Shown in pieces: positions 1 to 8,535 of a stretch of 14,460 nucleotides of DNA. Each line of letters starts with the position of its first letter. Position 1 is the stretch's first letter. The stretch lies in NCBI GenBank assembly GCA_016800925.1, contig JABCPU010001156.1, positions 1-14,460 on the forward strand, written 5' to 3'. The DNA is from Suillus spraguei (lineage: Eukaryota > Basidiomycota > Agaricomycetes > Boletales > Suillaceae). The notes beneath the pieces are model-generated. The model had not been told where the DNA came from and did not search any database. It was given only the letters and a program-made list of their open reading frames with translations. The translations under genes were made by a program, and so were the position numbers.

Positions 1-593
1 GGATGTAAGAGGTGGGCGCTTGCTTCTGCTGCAATTTTTGGCAAGTTATGTGCTGTGGCATATGCATAAACGGGGAGTGGATTCATTGAAGCGTTGGCTT
101 GCACGTGTAAATGCAGTGAACATGTGATTGCTTCCGGGAGTCCATACTTATCAGCCAGATAAAGCATGGACGGAAGAACCGGGAACGGGATGATGGAGCC
201 TGCGTCCAATTTGAAACCAGGTCTCGTTCCATCTGCTGCATTCTCCATTGGGGGAGGGTCGGGGGTTGTTGAATGAGGCGAAACAAAGTTGCTAAAGCAT
301 GTTCCGTTTCGTCCAAGTCGAGTACTGCTTCCTGGGGCCCACGCTCGTCCTTATCATCATCTACTAATTCGAAACCGTGTTCACAGCATGCAAACATATT
401 CCCTTAAAGGTATATTAACTTGAATACAAGAGAAGGACTTTGATCACATACGGAATACTCGCATGTTTCAATAGCATGGCGGCTCACTCGGAACTCTGTG
501 CCATCAGGCAGTGAGCGCACCCGGAACTCTGCGTCGACCTGTGAGTCACTGGAATCGACATAGCCTGTATTGTAGCTGTTTTTCGCTAGCCAT
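1..593 (-). CDS. BTB/POZ domain protein, 5' part (runs off left edge)
   Basis: Two exons are visible: about 593-452 and 402-1, with a 49-nt GTATGT...AAG intron (403-451). The reading has a typical basidiomycete BTB layout: DAEFRVRS and DGTEFRVSRHAI (first strands and helix), an E-Y-F-R-N-M-F-type junction across the intron, an acidic loop, then LATLFRLIQQPPTLP and MLYLADKYGLPEAI helices. BTB domains mediate dimerisation and partner or Cullin-3 binding; the partner here is unknown. The frame needs three single-base changes: one T missing at the T-T-C-C before the donor (453-455), one C missing in the C-run at 250-254, and probably one extra A in the A-run at 579-583. The last is required for the start at 593 (reads M-A-S-E-N). 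A TATAAAAG lies only 32-39 bp upstream of that ATG, so the start is the least certain part. The C-terminus is outside the window. Confidence 0.8.
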
Positions 594-1014
594 ATAAAAA
601 TAAGTGAATGCTTTTCACTTGTTTCTTTTATAGTAGGGCAATGCGCATCAATAAGCAACGTTTTTGCAATCGTGTTCGTTGACGTACCAACACGATATGG
701 CCTTGCGGCACAGTCACGGTGGGAAATGTCTGATTCCGTAGCAGTCCAGGAACGAAACACATCAAGCAAGCTGTCAGTGTCAATGCGAACCTGTACCAGA
801 AAATTGCCAGTGCATTGCAAAATACATCGCGGACTAGATCGCGTAAGTCACAGCGTGAGGAGTGGGACCTGTGATATGATATCGTAGCTAGAAGAAAACC
901 ATGATAACCCTAAAGCGAGCGAAGAGAAAAAAGCAGAAGAATCGTGGAGGTATCATCAAACAGAGGTAAAGGGAGTATGAAATCTAAGTCGCCAATAACC
1001 CAAGAAGATGTCCT
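594..1014. other. intergenic stretch between Ras and BTB genes
   Basis: This holds the 3' flank of the Ras gene and the upstream region of the BTB gene. The reading frame that continues upstream from the BTB exon (to about 820) stays open but has no ATG and no family similarity I recognise, so I treat it as chance. The only motif worth noting is the TATAAAAG at 625-632 on the minus strand. Confidence 0.5.
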
Positions 1015-1886
1015 TCACATAACCACGCATTTGGGTTTTCTTGCTGCTGCCGTCCTTTGGTTGCTTGTCGCTCTGTTTTCCTCCTGATCCACCAGATTCC
1101 AATCGTTTCGTCTGCCGTAGGGCACGTACTAAGTTGGTGAAAAGGAGCTCGACATTATATGCTGTTCTTGCTGATGTTTCCATGAATTCACAGCCAAATG
1201 TCCGAGCGAGCGCAATGCCCTCCTCACGTGAGACTTCACGCTCGTATGTCTTGTCGCACTTATTGCCCACTAGCATGAAGATAGGTTTTTGGCGCTTAAC
1301 TTTGAGCATCGACTGTCTGAAAACGTCCAGCCGTTCAAATGTTGACCGAGATGCGATAGAGTAGACCAGAATAAACCCCTGGCCTTCCCTAAAGTTATTA
1401 GATAGTGAGACATGTTGAAAACAAGAAAGTGTAACGATTACGTACCGAACCCATTGGTCACGCAGCGTGGCGTACTCCTCTGCATGGTCGTCAGATGAAT
1501 GGCAAAGGTGCAATGAATAGTACTCACCCTGCCCAGCAGTGTCGATGACCTCGACGAAGCACATCTTGTTATCCACAATTAACTGCTTCCTATAAGCGTC
1601 TTCTATTGTCGGGTCATAAGTCTGCGAGTGACCATGAGTCAATTGATACAAGGATTCACAAGAACACACACCTCTGCATAGTATTATACGAGGGAGGATC
1701 GAGGTCATTAGATTGGAATAGAAAGTTCATGGTAGTTGTGCTTACCAACGAAACAATTGAGGGTGAACTAGGAGGGAATATGAGGTGTGGATGGGTAACA
1801 ATGAAGTCACAAGGACTGACCTGAACGGCCAAAGCAGTTTTACCGACACCACCATCGCCAAGCACAGCAACCCTCCAGCTATCCAT
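1015..1886 (-). CDS. Ras-family small GTPase (fungal Ras2/Rsr1-like)
   Basis: Membrane-bound GTP switch, about 196 aa. Exons: 1886-1821, 1767-1746, 1673-1672 (2 nt), 1621-1528, 1479-1446, 1388-1015; all introns are GT-AG. Motifs fall at H-Ras numbering: P-loop GDGGVGKT 10-17 (Gly12 and Gly13 kept), switch I YDPTIED 32-38, DTAGQEEY 57-64 with Gln61, NKCD 115-118, ETSA 143-146. The C-terminal linker is Gly/Ser/Lys-rich and ends in a CaaX box, C-V-V-M then TGA (1029-1015), preceded by lysines, so prenylation and plasma-membrane attachment are expected. The CaaX is one base out of frame with exon 5 as given; removing one A from the A4 run at 1036-1039 gives SSKKPKCVVM. Without that change the frame reads on to about 956 with no CaaX. 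Codon 30 (Glu) is completed only by the micro-exon. Members act in morphogenesis, polarity and cAMP/MAPK signalling; which one is not decidable here. Confidence 0.95.
1672..1673 (-). other. 2-nt micro-exon (AG) of the Ras gene
   Basis: Between exon 2 (ends 1746 with the single base G of codon 30) and exon 3 (starts 1621 at Thr31) lie 124 nt. Direct splicing from the strong GTAAGC donor to the CGCAG acceptor breaks the frame. Splitting the stretch into a 72-nt intron (1745-1674, GTAAGC...TGCAG) and a 50-nt intron (1671-1622, GTGTGT...CGCAG) leaves the dinucleotide AG, making GAG = Glu30 and the family sequence F-V-E-T-Y-D-P. Both introns have normal ends and branch-like motifs (CTAAT, TTGAC). 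Confidence 0.7.
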
Positions 1887-1888
1887 AG

Positions 1889-1944
1889 CTGTTAATGACG
1901 CATAAGGAATAATAACAAGATGAAAGCAAGCGAAGAAGGATTAC
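1889..1944 (-). other. 5' UTR intron of the Ras gene, proximal
   Basis: A GTAATC donor follows CTCAAG, and the acceptor AACAG ends two bases before the start codon. At 56 nt it matches the coding introns in size. Inferred from sequence only. Confidence 0.55.
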
Positions 1945-1978
1945 CTTGAGTGGGATCGAAAGAGATAGAACAGGATTT

Positions 1979-2030
1979 CTGTTGTTAGAAGTGAATTAGA
2001 GTTGTCAGAGAGGGTACAGGGGATGTGTAC
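1979..2030 (-). other. 5' UTR intron of the Ras gene, distal
   Basis: A second candidate leader intron: donor GTACAC, again preceded by CTCAAG, with an internal CTAAT branch-like motif and acceptor ACAACAG. Length is 52 nt. The exon between the two leader introns would be 34 nt (1978-1945). Confidence 0.45.
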
Positions 2031-2034
2031 CTTG

Positions 2035-2280
2035 AGAAGCCGAAAATGGAGTTTGAAGCCGGAGAAAGTGCCAAGTATATAGGGATACCTTATAAGAGAT
2101 GCGGGTTGAAGAATATTCAGAAGTCGTGCAGATCGTATATGGTCGTAAAGAAAGGCGCAGAAATGGACTTGAAGACTTAGAGAGAGAAAGGAGTAGGAAG
2201 CGGAAAGAAGAGAAACCTGCGTTGATGTAGTGTACGACCAATTGGCTTGTTTACGCCTTCCAAGTACTCTTACTTATCAT
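2035..2280 (-). promoter_or_regulatory. pyrimidine-rich leader and promoter region of the Ras gene
   Basis: Read on the minus strand this is strongly C/T-rich (for example TTTCTCTTCTTTCC and CTCCTTTCTCTCTC), a usual feature just before transcription starts in filamentous fungi. A CTTATAAGG motif lies near 2092-2100 (minus strand) and may act as a weak TATA element. The start site cannot be fixed from sequence. Confidence 0.4.
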
Positions 2281-4707
2281 TTAACATAATTTTAAAGTTT
2301 TACTTTTTATTTTTTATTTATTTACTTACCCTTCAAATCACCGCCTACGGACATCTCCTTCCAATTCCCCTTATTGTGGACACGACCTAATTAATTGCCG
2401 TCAGATAACCATACATGGCACCAAGCTCTCCTTGCTATTTGTAGTGCCTCGCCAGGTCTCGCCTCGTAGTGGGTCAACATATATGTCAACCATCCAGTAC
2501 CATCCAGTTCACTGGTACATTAACTTGTCCATAAAACTGAAAACCTCTTGGAGATAACCCATCAGAGCACATGTCAACCACCGCGGCTCCGAGATTCTCT
2601 CGTCCGGCCACTATCTGACCTCCGGATGTAAATTATGGAGAGTTCGACCCATCATCGAAAGAAACACTTCATATAACACGGCGACTTCCAGGTTTGGAGG
2701 TCCTAGCAGGATTAGCGCTCAGCTCCTCTTAATGCCTTTAACACTGTCACGGGAGGCCCTGTGTCTATGAGGGTTATCAATGGGGTTATTCGACTGTTCC
2801 GCTGGGAGATCCAAAGAAGATCGAGTTGGGCCTTGGGGCCATAAAATTCAGGGCCATCTTTGGCCGTGGCTCACTCAAATAAACCAACTTAATCTGCGCG
2901 GTAAGGAACGCCATCAGATTCCTATAAAACTGAGTGACCCAGGCAACCCCCTGTAACTTCCCGCGACGATCAACAAACAATCATCGTCTTTCTTTTGTCG
3001 GGTCGGAAAAGTGACTTTTAACCGGACTGCCGAGCTGCATTTAGAATGCATATGCTCAATAGGCGCTCGTCAAAATTTTGCATTGCTCATCCCGTGACTC
3101 GTTAATCCAGACCGAAGGGAGAACCGGGCCCACTGATTTTTCACGGATACAATTTCTGTGATCTAACTGAAACTTAAAGTTGAAGTTCTAATGCAGTATG
3201 CGTCTACAGATGACGTTGAGATATCACTGGAACTACTCCATGGCGTACTCTCGCTTGGTCCGGAATTCAGAGACCGCCACGAGTCACGGCCAAAATTGCG
3301 GCTGTATTTATGCCGCGTCTGGGCCAGACCAAACAGCGATGATCGCGCCACCGCCACCATAGGACGTTACGTATCAGCATTCTGATATATCCTCGACCTA
3401 ACGAGGTGCAATGGATCCAGCTGCGCTCAAGTATTTGTCTTTGAGTGTGGCTCAGCGAGTACACGGTAAGGGCGCACTTATCGTCATCGATGACAAAACC
3501 TATCCCGTATTCTTTTCGACGCAGAACCACGACAAAACTTTTTCATCCAAGTTTCAGCCACGTAACTCAGACGTGATGTTCATGTCGTCACGACACGATG
3601 CTCCATGGTCTAACTTATTCGTGGTGACATGCGGCGATGGACTTGTCGCGCCGTGTGGACCTCCTCGACTAGCTAATTAAATGTGTGAAAACCTTATAAA
3701 CTTTACGAACTCCCTCGGCACCTAAAAGGTGTATCTATCTTTCGTAAGAAAGCCTTCGTACTCGGACCACCAAAAACGATCGAAACTAAGCGGACGAAAC
3801 TCTGTCGTGTTGTCATAAGCCAGCTGACTCATTGGCTAATTCATCGGGTGCTGAGTCAATACTGTCTAGTCATCACCAATTCTTACCAGGCTGGCAGGCA
3901 CTCTGCACTCCCGAGATGAGTCTCTCGCTGTAGACGGTGAGCAAGCGAGTTTGATTCTGTCTAATTGCTGATACCACTTGGGTGCTGCACATCTAATGTT
4001 GATTGACATAGACTCGGAATTAGCATGGCGGCACTGGTCCAGCCCAACGTCATTTCAAGTAGCTTCCTACAACAGCTTGCAAAGGACTAATGACTGACTT
4101 GAATGTGATAATGTCTAAAATGCGAGTAGGTCGGTAGCTACGCGGAATTTCGGGAAACAGCAGCGACACCTCACTGTTTCATCGTAGTTCTGCTCAGCTT
4201 TGTTCCACCTATGCCTATGCTGAAATATGTTCACATAAGGCTAAATATCCTATTCGGAATAATGCTGGCCCCTGCTAGACATATCAGGACCGAGAGCTCA
4301 GGATCAATTAACTCGGGATCGTGAAATTTCATTTGTCTGTCCCCAGAACCAAGACTCGTGCCTCTGCTAACGAGAACGGAGGACTGGCCAATGGTCAGCA
4401 TTCGACCTCTGCCAGTGACTAGAATTGACATTTGCAACCCCCAGATTCATTTACGAGTGGGAAGTGAGAATAACGATGCTGCCCTCCCGCCCAATTGGGA
4501 CGCGTTCCCCCGAAACTTCCATTGCTTGGTAAAGTTAAGTTTCATTTTTTATCGCTGTCTGTACCCAAGAGTAAGAATTATTTTGGGACAGGAGAACAGG
4601 AAGTAATGATTGTCGCAAGAACATATAAACTTAGTTCGAAACCGTAACTGAGGAACCATATGTTACTTCGGGAGCCGTTTCTGGTCACTTCCTTTGGAAG
4701 GAAGGAA
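2281..4707. other. long non-coding or unrecognised stretch
   Basis: It begins with an AT-rich tract (about 2278-2330). The longest frames reach only about 90 codons, no more than expected by chance in this much sequence. One of them, ATG at 3411 to TAA at 3680 on the plus strand, starts with a true ATG but resembles no family I know and has an open frame on the opposite strand too. I saw no long repeat, LTR, terminal inverted repeat or transposase motif by eye, though diverged transposon relics cannot be excluded. Confidence 0.5.
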
Positions 4708-5070
4708 TTATAACCACATGCCTTCTACGTGTGTCCATGGAGTAAGCTCTGAGACGAGCTCCGAAAGGGTAAAGGCTGGTCGAAGATACCAGACGACCTG
4801 CTTTCCAACTTCTTCAACAGTGCTCAGACGTTCACTAATTGGGAACGTTGTGCCTTGCACCCGGTACCTGTATATAGTTATCCCTGCGGCAGCCGAATAT
4901 GTATTCTTCGAGTTGAATCTCGACATGATAAGATGTTGGTATATCCTTACCTGCTTAATGAAGGACGTAAACAACGATCCAGACTTGGACGCAGCTGCTA
5001 CATTCCGGCGCGCCCATTGATCTAGGTGTACGGTCTGACGCCACTCGAGTCTGATAAGAAGATTGCATAA
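4708..5070 (-). other. open frame of 120 codons, possible exon or gene relic
   Basis: A stop-free minus-strand frame runs from just after a TAG (5073-5071) to TAA at 4708. Its composition is protein-like: a basic, Trp-containing start, an F-T-S-F-I-K-Q segment at a possible GTAAGG donor, and a C-terminal half with alternating hydrophobic residues (V-V-W-Y-L-R-P, L-S-E-L-V-S-E-L). It has no obvious start codon at its 5' edge, so if real it is an internal or terminal exon. I do not recognise the family. Frames of this length are expected a few times by chance in this region. Confidence 0.18.
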
Positions 5071-5185
5071 CTACTAAGAACGTGCCACGAGTTGTCTTCC
5101 AGGCATTCTTCATTCATTATTTACGTCTACGACCAATTTGCGATGACCGGCCGCTATTTCGGAACAATTGGTTCACCAACTGAAG

Positions 5186-5368
5186 TCATATGATTTCTGG
5201 ATTGCATGGTACGGGGGGAATTGAGTAAGCAGAACCATCGAGTGAATTCAGTTGTGAGTTCGCGAATTTGCCTCCTCTTCGGTAGGGTATATGGGCGGCG
5301 ATAATGTTTCCTTGGAAAAGCAAGAACAATAAGAATAAGAATAAGTGAGGACGGAATGGGGCGATCAT
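5186..5368 (-). CDS. possible 60-aa secreted peptide
   Basis: An ATG-initiated frame encodes a short basic start (R-P-H), a strongly hydrophobic Leu/Phe core of about 11 residues (L-F-L-F-L-L-F-L-L-F), and a small-residue stretch I-I-A-A-H that could be a signal peptidase site near residue 25. The mature part would be about 35 residues with one Cys. The hydrophobic core comes from a simple CTTATT-type repeat, so a chance frame is quite possible. No homologue is recognised and no intron is evident. Confidence 0.2.
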   Translation of the reverse strand: MIAPFRPHLFLFLLFLLFQGNIIAAHIPYRRGGKFANSQLNSLDGSAYSIPPVPCNPEII

Positions 5369-6557
5369 GAAACCTGATACATTCTTGCCGCGCTATCTAT
5401 CAGATTTTGATGGGTGCCAAATATAGTGTCAGCAGTCCAAGATGTTGAGATTGCCAAATGACTTTGTGTAAAGGTGGAGTGGGGGTAGTTATATTTTCCC
5501 AGGTCCGCAGCATGGTACGTTCAATAGAAAGGAATCCTGGTTCGTGTTTGCCGCCAGTCGTGTCTGTTCGAGGTTTGATCGGTGATGGATGATGAATATA
5601 GGGTCAGCAACGTAAGACGGAGAAATTATTACTAGTAACTGTGTGCTTGTAGGTCAGGGGTAGTACATACTCTGGTAAGACCTTGAATGACTGCAGAGTT
5701 GGTCAGCTCTCTGGTGACGAAACTGATGAGTCACTTAGCAAAGCATATAACGTAGCGGACTACTTACCATGGGCATCTTTTCTTCTAGAGCAACCATTTA
5801 GCATGTTGTCTAAGTCGATTTTCCAAGTCCCATGTTTGACGTTAGGAGAGGGAGAGGTTCCATAACTGATATGATGCAAAAACGAGCTTTATTTCCGCAC
5901 ATAACGTCGAATTTCGCAGGAAATTCCACGCACACCTCGGGGTGATACCTGTTTCAAGTGTTCCTCGCATAATACGCGATGGTTCCTCCGAGGATTAAGG
6001 ACCAGCTCACATGTGACGTGTTGCGAGAGGAGAAAGTTGCTCATTGGCACTGCTATCAAAATAAACCCGCTGAAGCGCTGTGAGCAATTATCGATCAAGT
6101 CGTGGTAAAGCGGGCGCCAATTATACTTAAGCACAGATTATCATGATTGGGAATGACAGGTGCTTTCTTGAAAAGTTACCGTAGTTCACCCGATGACTTG
6201 GGAAAGAGATACTGTCGGCCCCGCAGCGATAACACAAACAACAACTTCCCATTGTGATAAGGCATGCATAGGTGAAACAGGCGGGAGTATGTGAGGTAGT
6301 ACGTGGAATGATACGCATCGTGGTAAAGGCGGGTGGTAGAGTGAAAATATTGCGTGGAAGGAATCTATTGTATGCAAGTGTACGGTCTGTGTCGGAATGA
6401 GTTATATATCGAGATAAAAAGAAACTTCAAATAAAAAGAAGTCAACAGTCATACAACCTGGTTGGAAAGGGTATTGTGCCAAACGGTTGAAACGTTTATC
6501 TATGGCTCCAGGGTACTCCCCTCAATCTAGTACAAGAGTAACATGTATCCCACGAGC
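5369..6557. other. stretch with no recognised gene
   Basis: Only short frames occur, none above about 80 codons. Two loosely similar stretches near 5410-5455 and 5585-5625 share an ATATAG(T/G)GTCAGCA core and may be an old, diverged local duplication. The last part (about 6380-6557) is the 3' flank of the small minus-strand gene and is AT-rich around 6400-6440. Confidence 0.4.
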
Positions 6558-6908
6558 TCAATCCTGCCTGCTCAGCTCTCCTTGGGTCAAATCAAGTACA
6601 AAGACTGTCTTGGAGTCCTTTGGTGGCTCTATGAACTTGACAGGTTTTTTTGATGAGCGCGACGAGGCGCTTTGTGATATTGGAACGAAAGGTCGCAAAG
6701 GACGAGAGTGTGGGAATGATGGTCGCATGGGCAATGCTCTCGACGAGCCAGACGAGGTGTTCAATGAGGATGCAGCAAGGGGTGAAGAAACGTATGGCAT
6801 CGAAGATGATGCTCTCAGGGCAGGGTGTACCGCAGACATGGTCATTGCAGCTGTGAGAAACATCAATTTACAGCTATGTATAGTAGCCAAGGGGTTGAAC
6901 ATACGCAT
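6558..6908 (-). CDS. hypothetical 98-aa Ser/Pro-rich protein, two exons
   Basis: Exon 1 codes for only ATG plus one base (6908-6905). A textbook 54-nt intron follows (GTATGT...CACAG, 6904-6851) and exon 2 is 6850-6558, ending TGA; the join is in frame with no correction. The product starts M-P-A-M-T-M-S, has a Ser/Ala/Pro-rich, probably disordered first 65 residues with basic Arg-Pro patches (R-P-L-R-P-F-V-P), then a Lys-rich turn and a more ordered end, K-T-V-F-V-L-D-L-T, followed by Q-G-E-L-S-R-Q-D. No signal peptide or membrane segment is seen. Support comes from the intron, a TATA box (7051-7058) and a pyrimidine-rich leader. The opposite strand is also open here (6487-6999) but from a non-ATG start. 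I do not recognise the family; function unknown. Confidence 0.5.
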   Translation of the reverse strand: MRMFNPLATIHSCKLMFLTAAMTMSAVHPALRASSSMPYVSSPLAASSLNTSSGSSRALPMRPSFPHSRPLRPFVPISQSASSRSSKKPVKFIEPPKDSKTVFVLDLTQGELSRQD

Positions 6909-7050
6909 TATGTTGAATAGAACAGGTGAAATTTATGAGGAGGCAGTTGAACTTGTACTGGAAGCTGCAAGGGTAGGTGACGTCGAGAGGTGTTACTAGA
7001 TAGTGAAAGACTGTGAAGACGTCGCGTCGCAGACGTGGTCGTTTGCTGGT

Positions 7051-7058
7051 ATTTATAT
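7051..7058 (-). promoter_or_regulatory. TATA box of the small Ser/Pro-rich protein gene
   Basis: The minus strand reads TATATAAAT about 145 bp before the ATG. The intervening sequence is C/T-rich, as expected of a fungal leader, and would leave a leader of roughly 100 nt. Confidence 0.5.
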
Positions 7059-7136
7059 ACTTTGTTGCAATCCTCTGGGGATGGCAGAGAATCACAAATT
7101 CATTAATAACTAGCGAATGTTGGGGATTGCCCAAAT

Positions 7137-8214
7137 TTGGATCGTTTATTACAAAATCCCCGTGTGACGCTGTGTGACGTTATCATCGAACTGTGCCAAT
7201 GGTGCTTGACCAAGTGAATTTCAGGCTTGTCTAGCAGCGCGTGAATGTCTTGGACCGTCAGGCGATGAATGGATAACTGATAGTAAAATATAACCCAAAG
7301 GCACTAGCTTGTGACATTTCAATTACTAAACACATGTGCACTGAGTCATATATATATGGCAGTAGTAGCTGATAGATCAAACACTCCTATTGGTCTAACC
7401 GTAGTAATATTTGACCGACTTACCGCAGCCGTACTAGGACGTCGCAATTACGCGCTGAAGGTCTGCAGCCGCATCCGTGTCATCCGCGTGAAACGGCTGA
7501 TGTGCAAATTCAGAGGCTTCCGCAGCTTCGCATGTTTGCCAACCCTGTGGCCTATACCCTTGCCCCATAATTGGCGATACAGCCTGAGGTTGGCCGATAT
7601 GCTGGATGGCCACTTGCCCAATACTTGCCATTTCAAGGTTCCTGTGCAACTGCAGCGTACAGACTCCACATCACATAATTATTTATGATGCTGTGTTTAC
7701 GGAACACTTTGAAATGCTTCATACTTAGAACAGGTTACTGTGCCAGATCCTCCGATCACCATGTCCCCCCAGCTCAGCCGCTCGTATGCTAGAACGCCCC
7801 GTACTAGTGGAGGACTTCCAACGCCGTTTGATTTCAAGCGCGGGCGTAGCTCTATCACTATCTGCCACCGTAACGATCTATGTATTGATATTAGTGTGAG
7901 ATATAATTTGGGAGATATCCGAGTCCATACACCACCCTTGATAACGAGTAATACGGAATTGAAATCTGTGTTGAAAAACAGGATATGCTATGGCTTCTAA
8001 ATAAGCACATTGGAAAGAAAAATTAAGGACGAGACTAAATGAGGATGCAATGAGATAGTAAGTACACAATAAATTTGGGAGGTGGGAGACCAAGAAGCAC
8101 ATAATACATTTCTTCGAGTCGTGTGGCTGCGGAGATCATAAGGAGGATCATACTGGCACGATGTAAGATGGCGCGATAGGAGGCACACAGTACATAACCT
8201 GCCTGCTTCGTGCC
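7137..8214. other. gene-poor stretch with one weak exon-like block
   Basis: The minus strand at 7649-7434 looks like a terminal exon: an acceptor-like CTGCAG, then 71 codons rich in Gln, Ala and acidic residues (for example A-D-D-T-D-A-A-A-D) ending in TAG. A possible 53-nt intron with a GTAAAC donor precedes it, but no phase joins it to an upstream exon with a start, so it is not called. The rest (7690-8214) shows nothing recognisable; part near 8000-8214 may be 3' flank of whatever ends at 8215. Confidence 0.3.
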
Positions 8215-8328
8215 TCATGTAGAAGATTCGAACGGCGATAGTTGAGGCAGGATGATGACTGATGGTGCGAATGCCTCCGCCAACCCTTCTACATCTGCCA
8301 TCTGCATCTGTAAGTCTTCTTCCTGCAT
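8215..8328 (-). CDS. short reading frame, 37 aa, possible terminal exon
   Basis: ATG at 8328 to TGA at 8215. The peptide is strikingly protein-like: an acidic Met/Gln-rich helix (M-Q-E-E-D-L-Q-M-Q-M-A-D), then A-F-A-P-S-V-I-I-L-P-Q-L and a Ser/Thr end. The frame stays open upstream to about 8364 (I-V-D-L-L-L-K-S-S-Y), so this may be the last exon of a gene whose start I could not place, a separate microprotein, or chance within the 3' flank of the yippee gene. The plus strand also carries a possible 40-nt GTAAGT...ACAG intron here (8310-8349), which weakens the strand assignment. Confidence 0.3.
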   Translation of the reverse strand: MQEEDLQMQMADVEGLAEAFAPSVIILPQLSPFESST

Positions 8329-8535
8329 ATATGACGATTTAAGCAACAGATCGACAATTCTGGATGAGTTTCAAAGGCGGAGATGATGTTACAGTGGTGG
8401 GGCCAGGTCAATTAACGAGGTGGTCAACAAATAATGCCGTGATGTACCGTTGGGTCGTTGTAATCGTGTGTCGCGTTCTTGGATTTGTGTGGTTGTGCGG
8501 TAGCCAGGTAGATAGAAGACTCGAGGCACTTCGGA

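Noticed and set aside
404..820. Long minus-strand frame extending upstream of the BTB exon
   Set aside because: It contains no ATG before the BTB part, crosses a TATA-like element, and the upstream half has no family resemblance. Only the part from 593 is kept.
1746..1767. Frameshift or two-base deletion in Ras exon 2/3 (pseudogene reading)
   Set aside because: First considered because direct splicing breaks the frame, but the AG micro-exon restores the exact family sequence with two canonical introns and no change to the DNA.
3411..3680. 89-codon ATG frame on the plus strand
   Set aside because: About the length expected by chance several times in this region; no domain, promoter or intron signal, and the opposite strand is open too.
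4694..5020. 108-codon plus-strand frame
   Set aside because: Non-coding-looking composition; the opposite strand reads more like a protein, and neither is recognised.
6487..6999. 170-codon plus-strand frame, the longest in the middle region
   Set aside because: It begins at a TTG, has no promoter or intron support, and lies opposite a spliced minus-strand gene with TATA box, leader and canonical intron; strong G-first codons on this strand may simply mirror the C/T-ending codons of the other.
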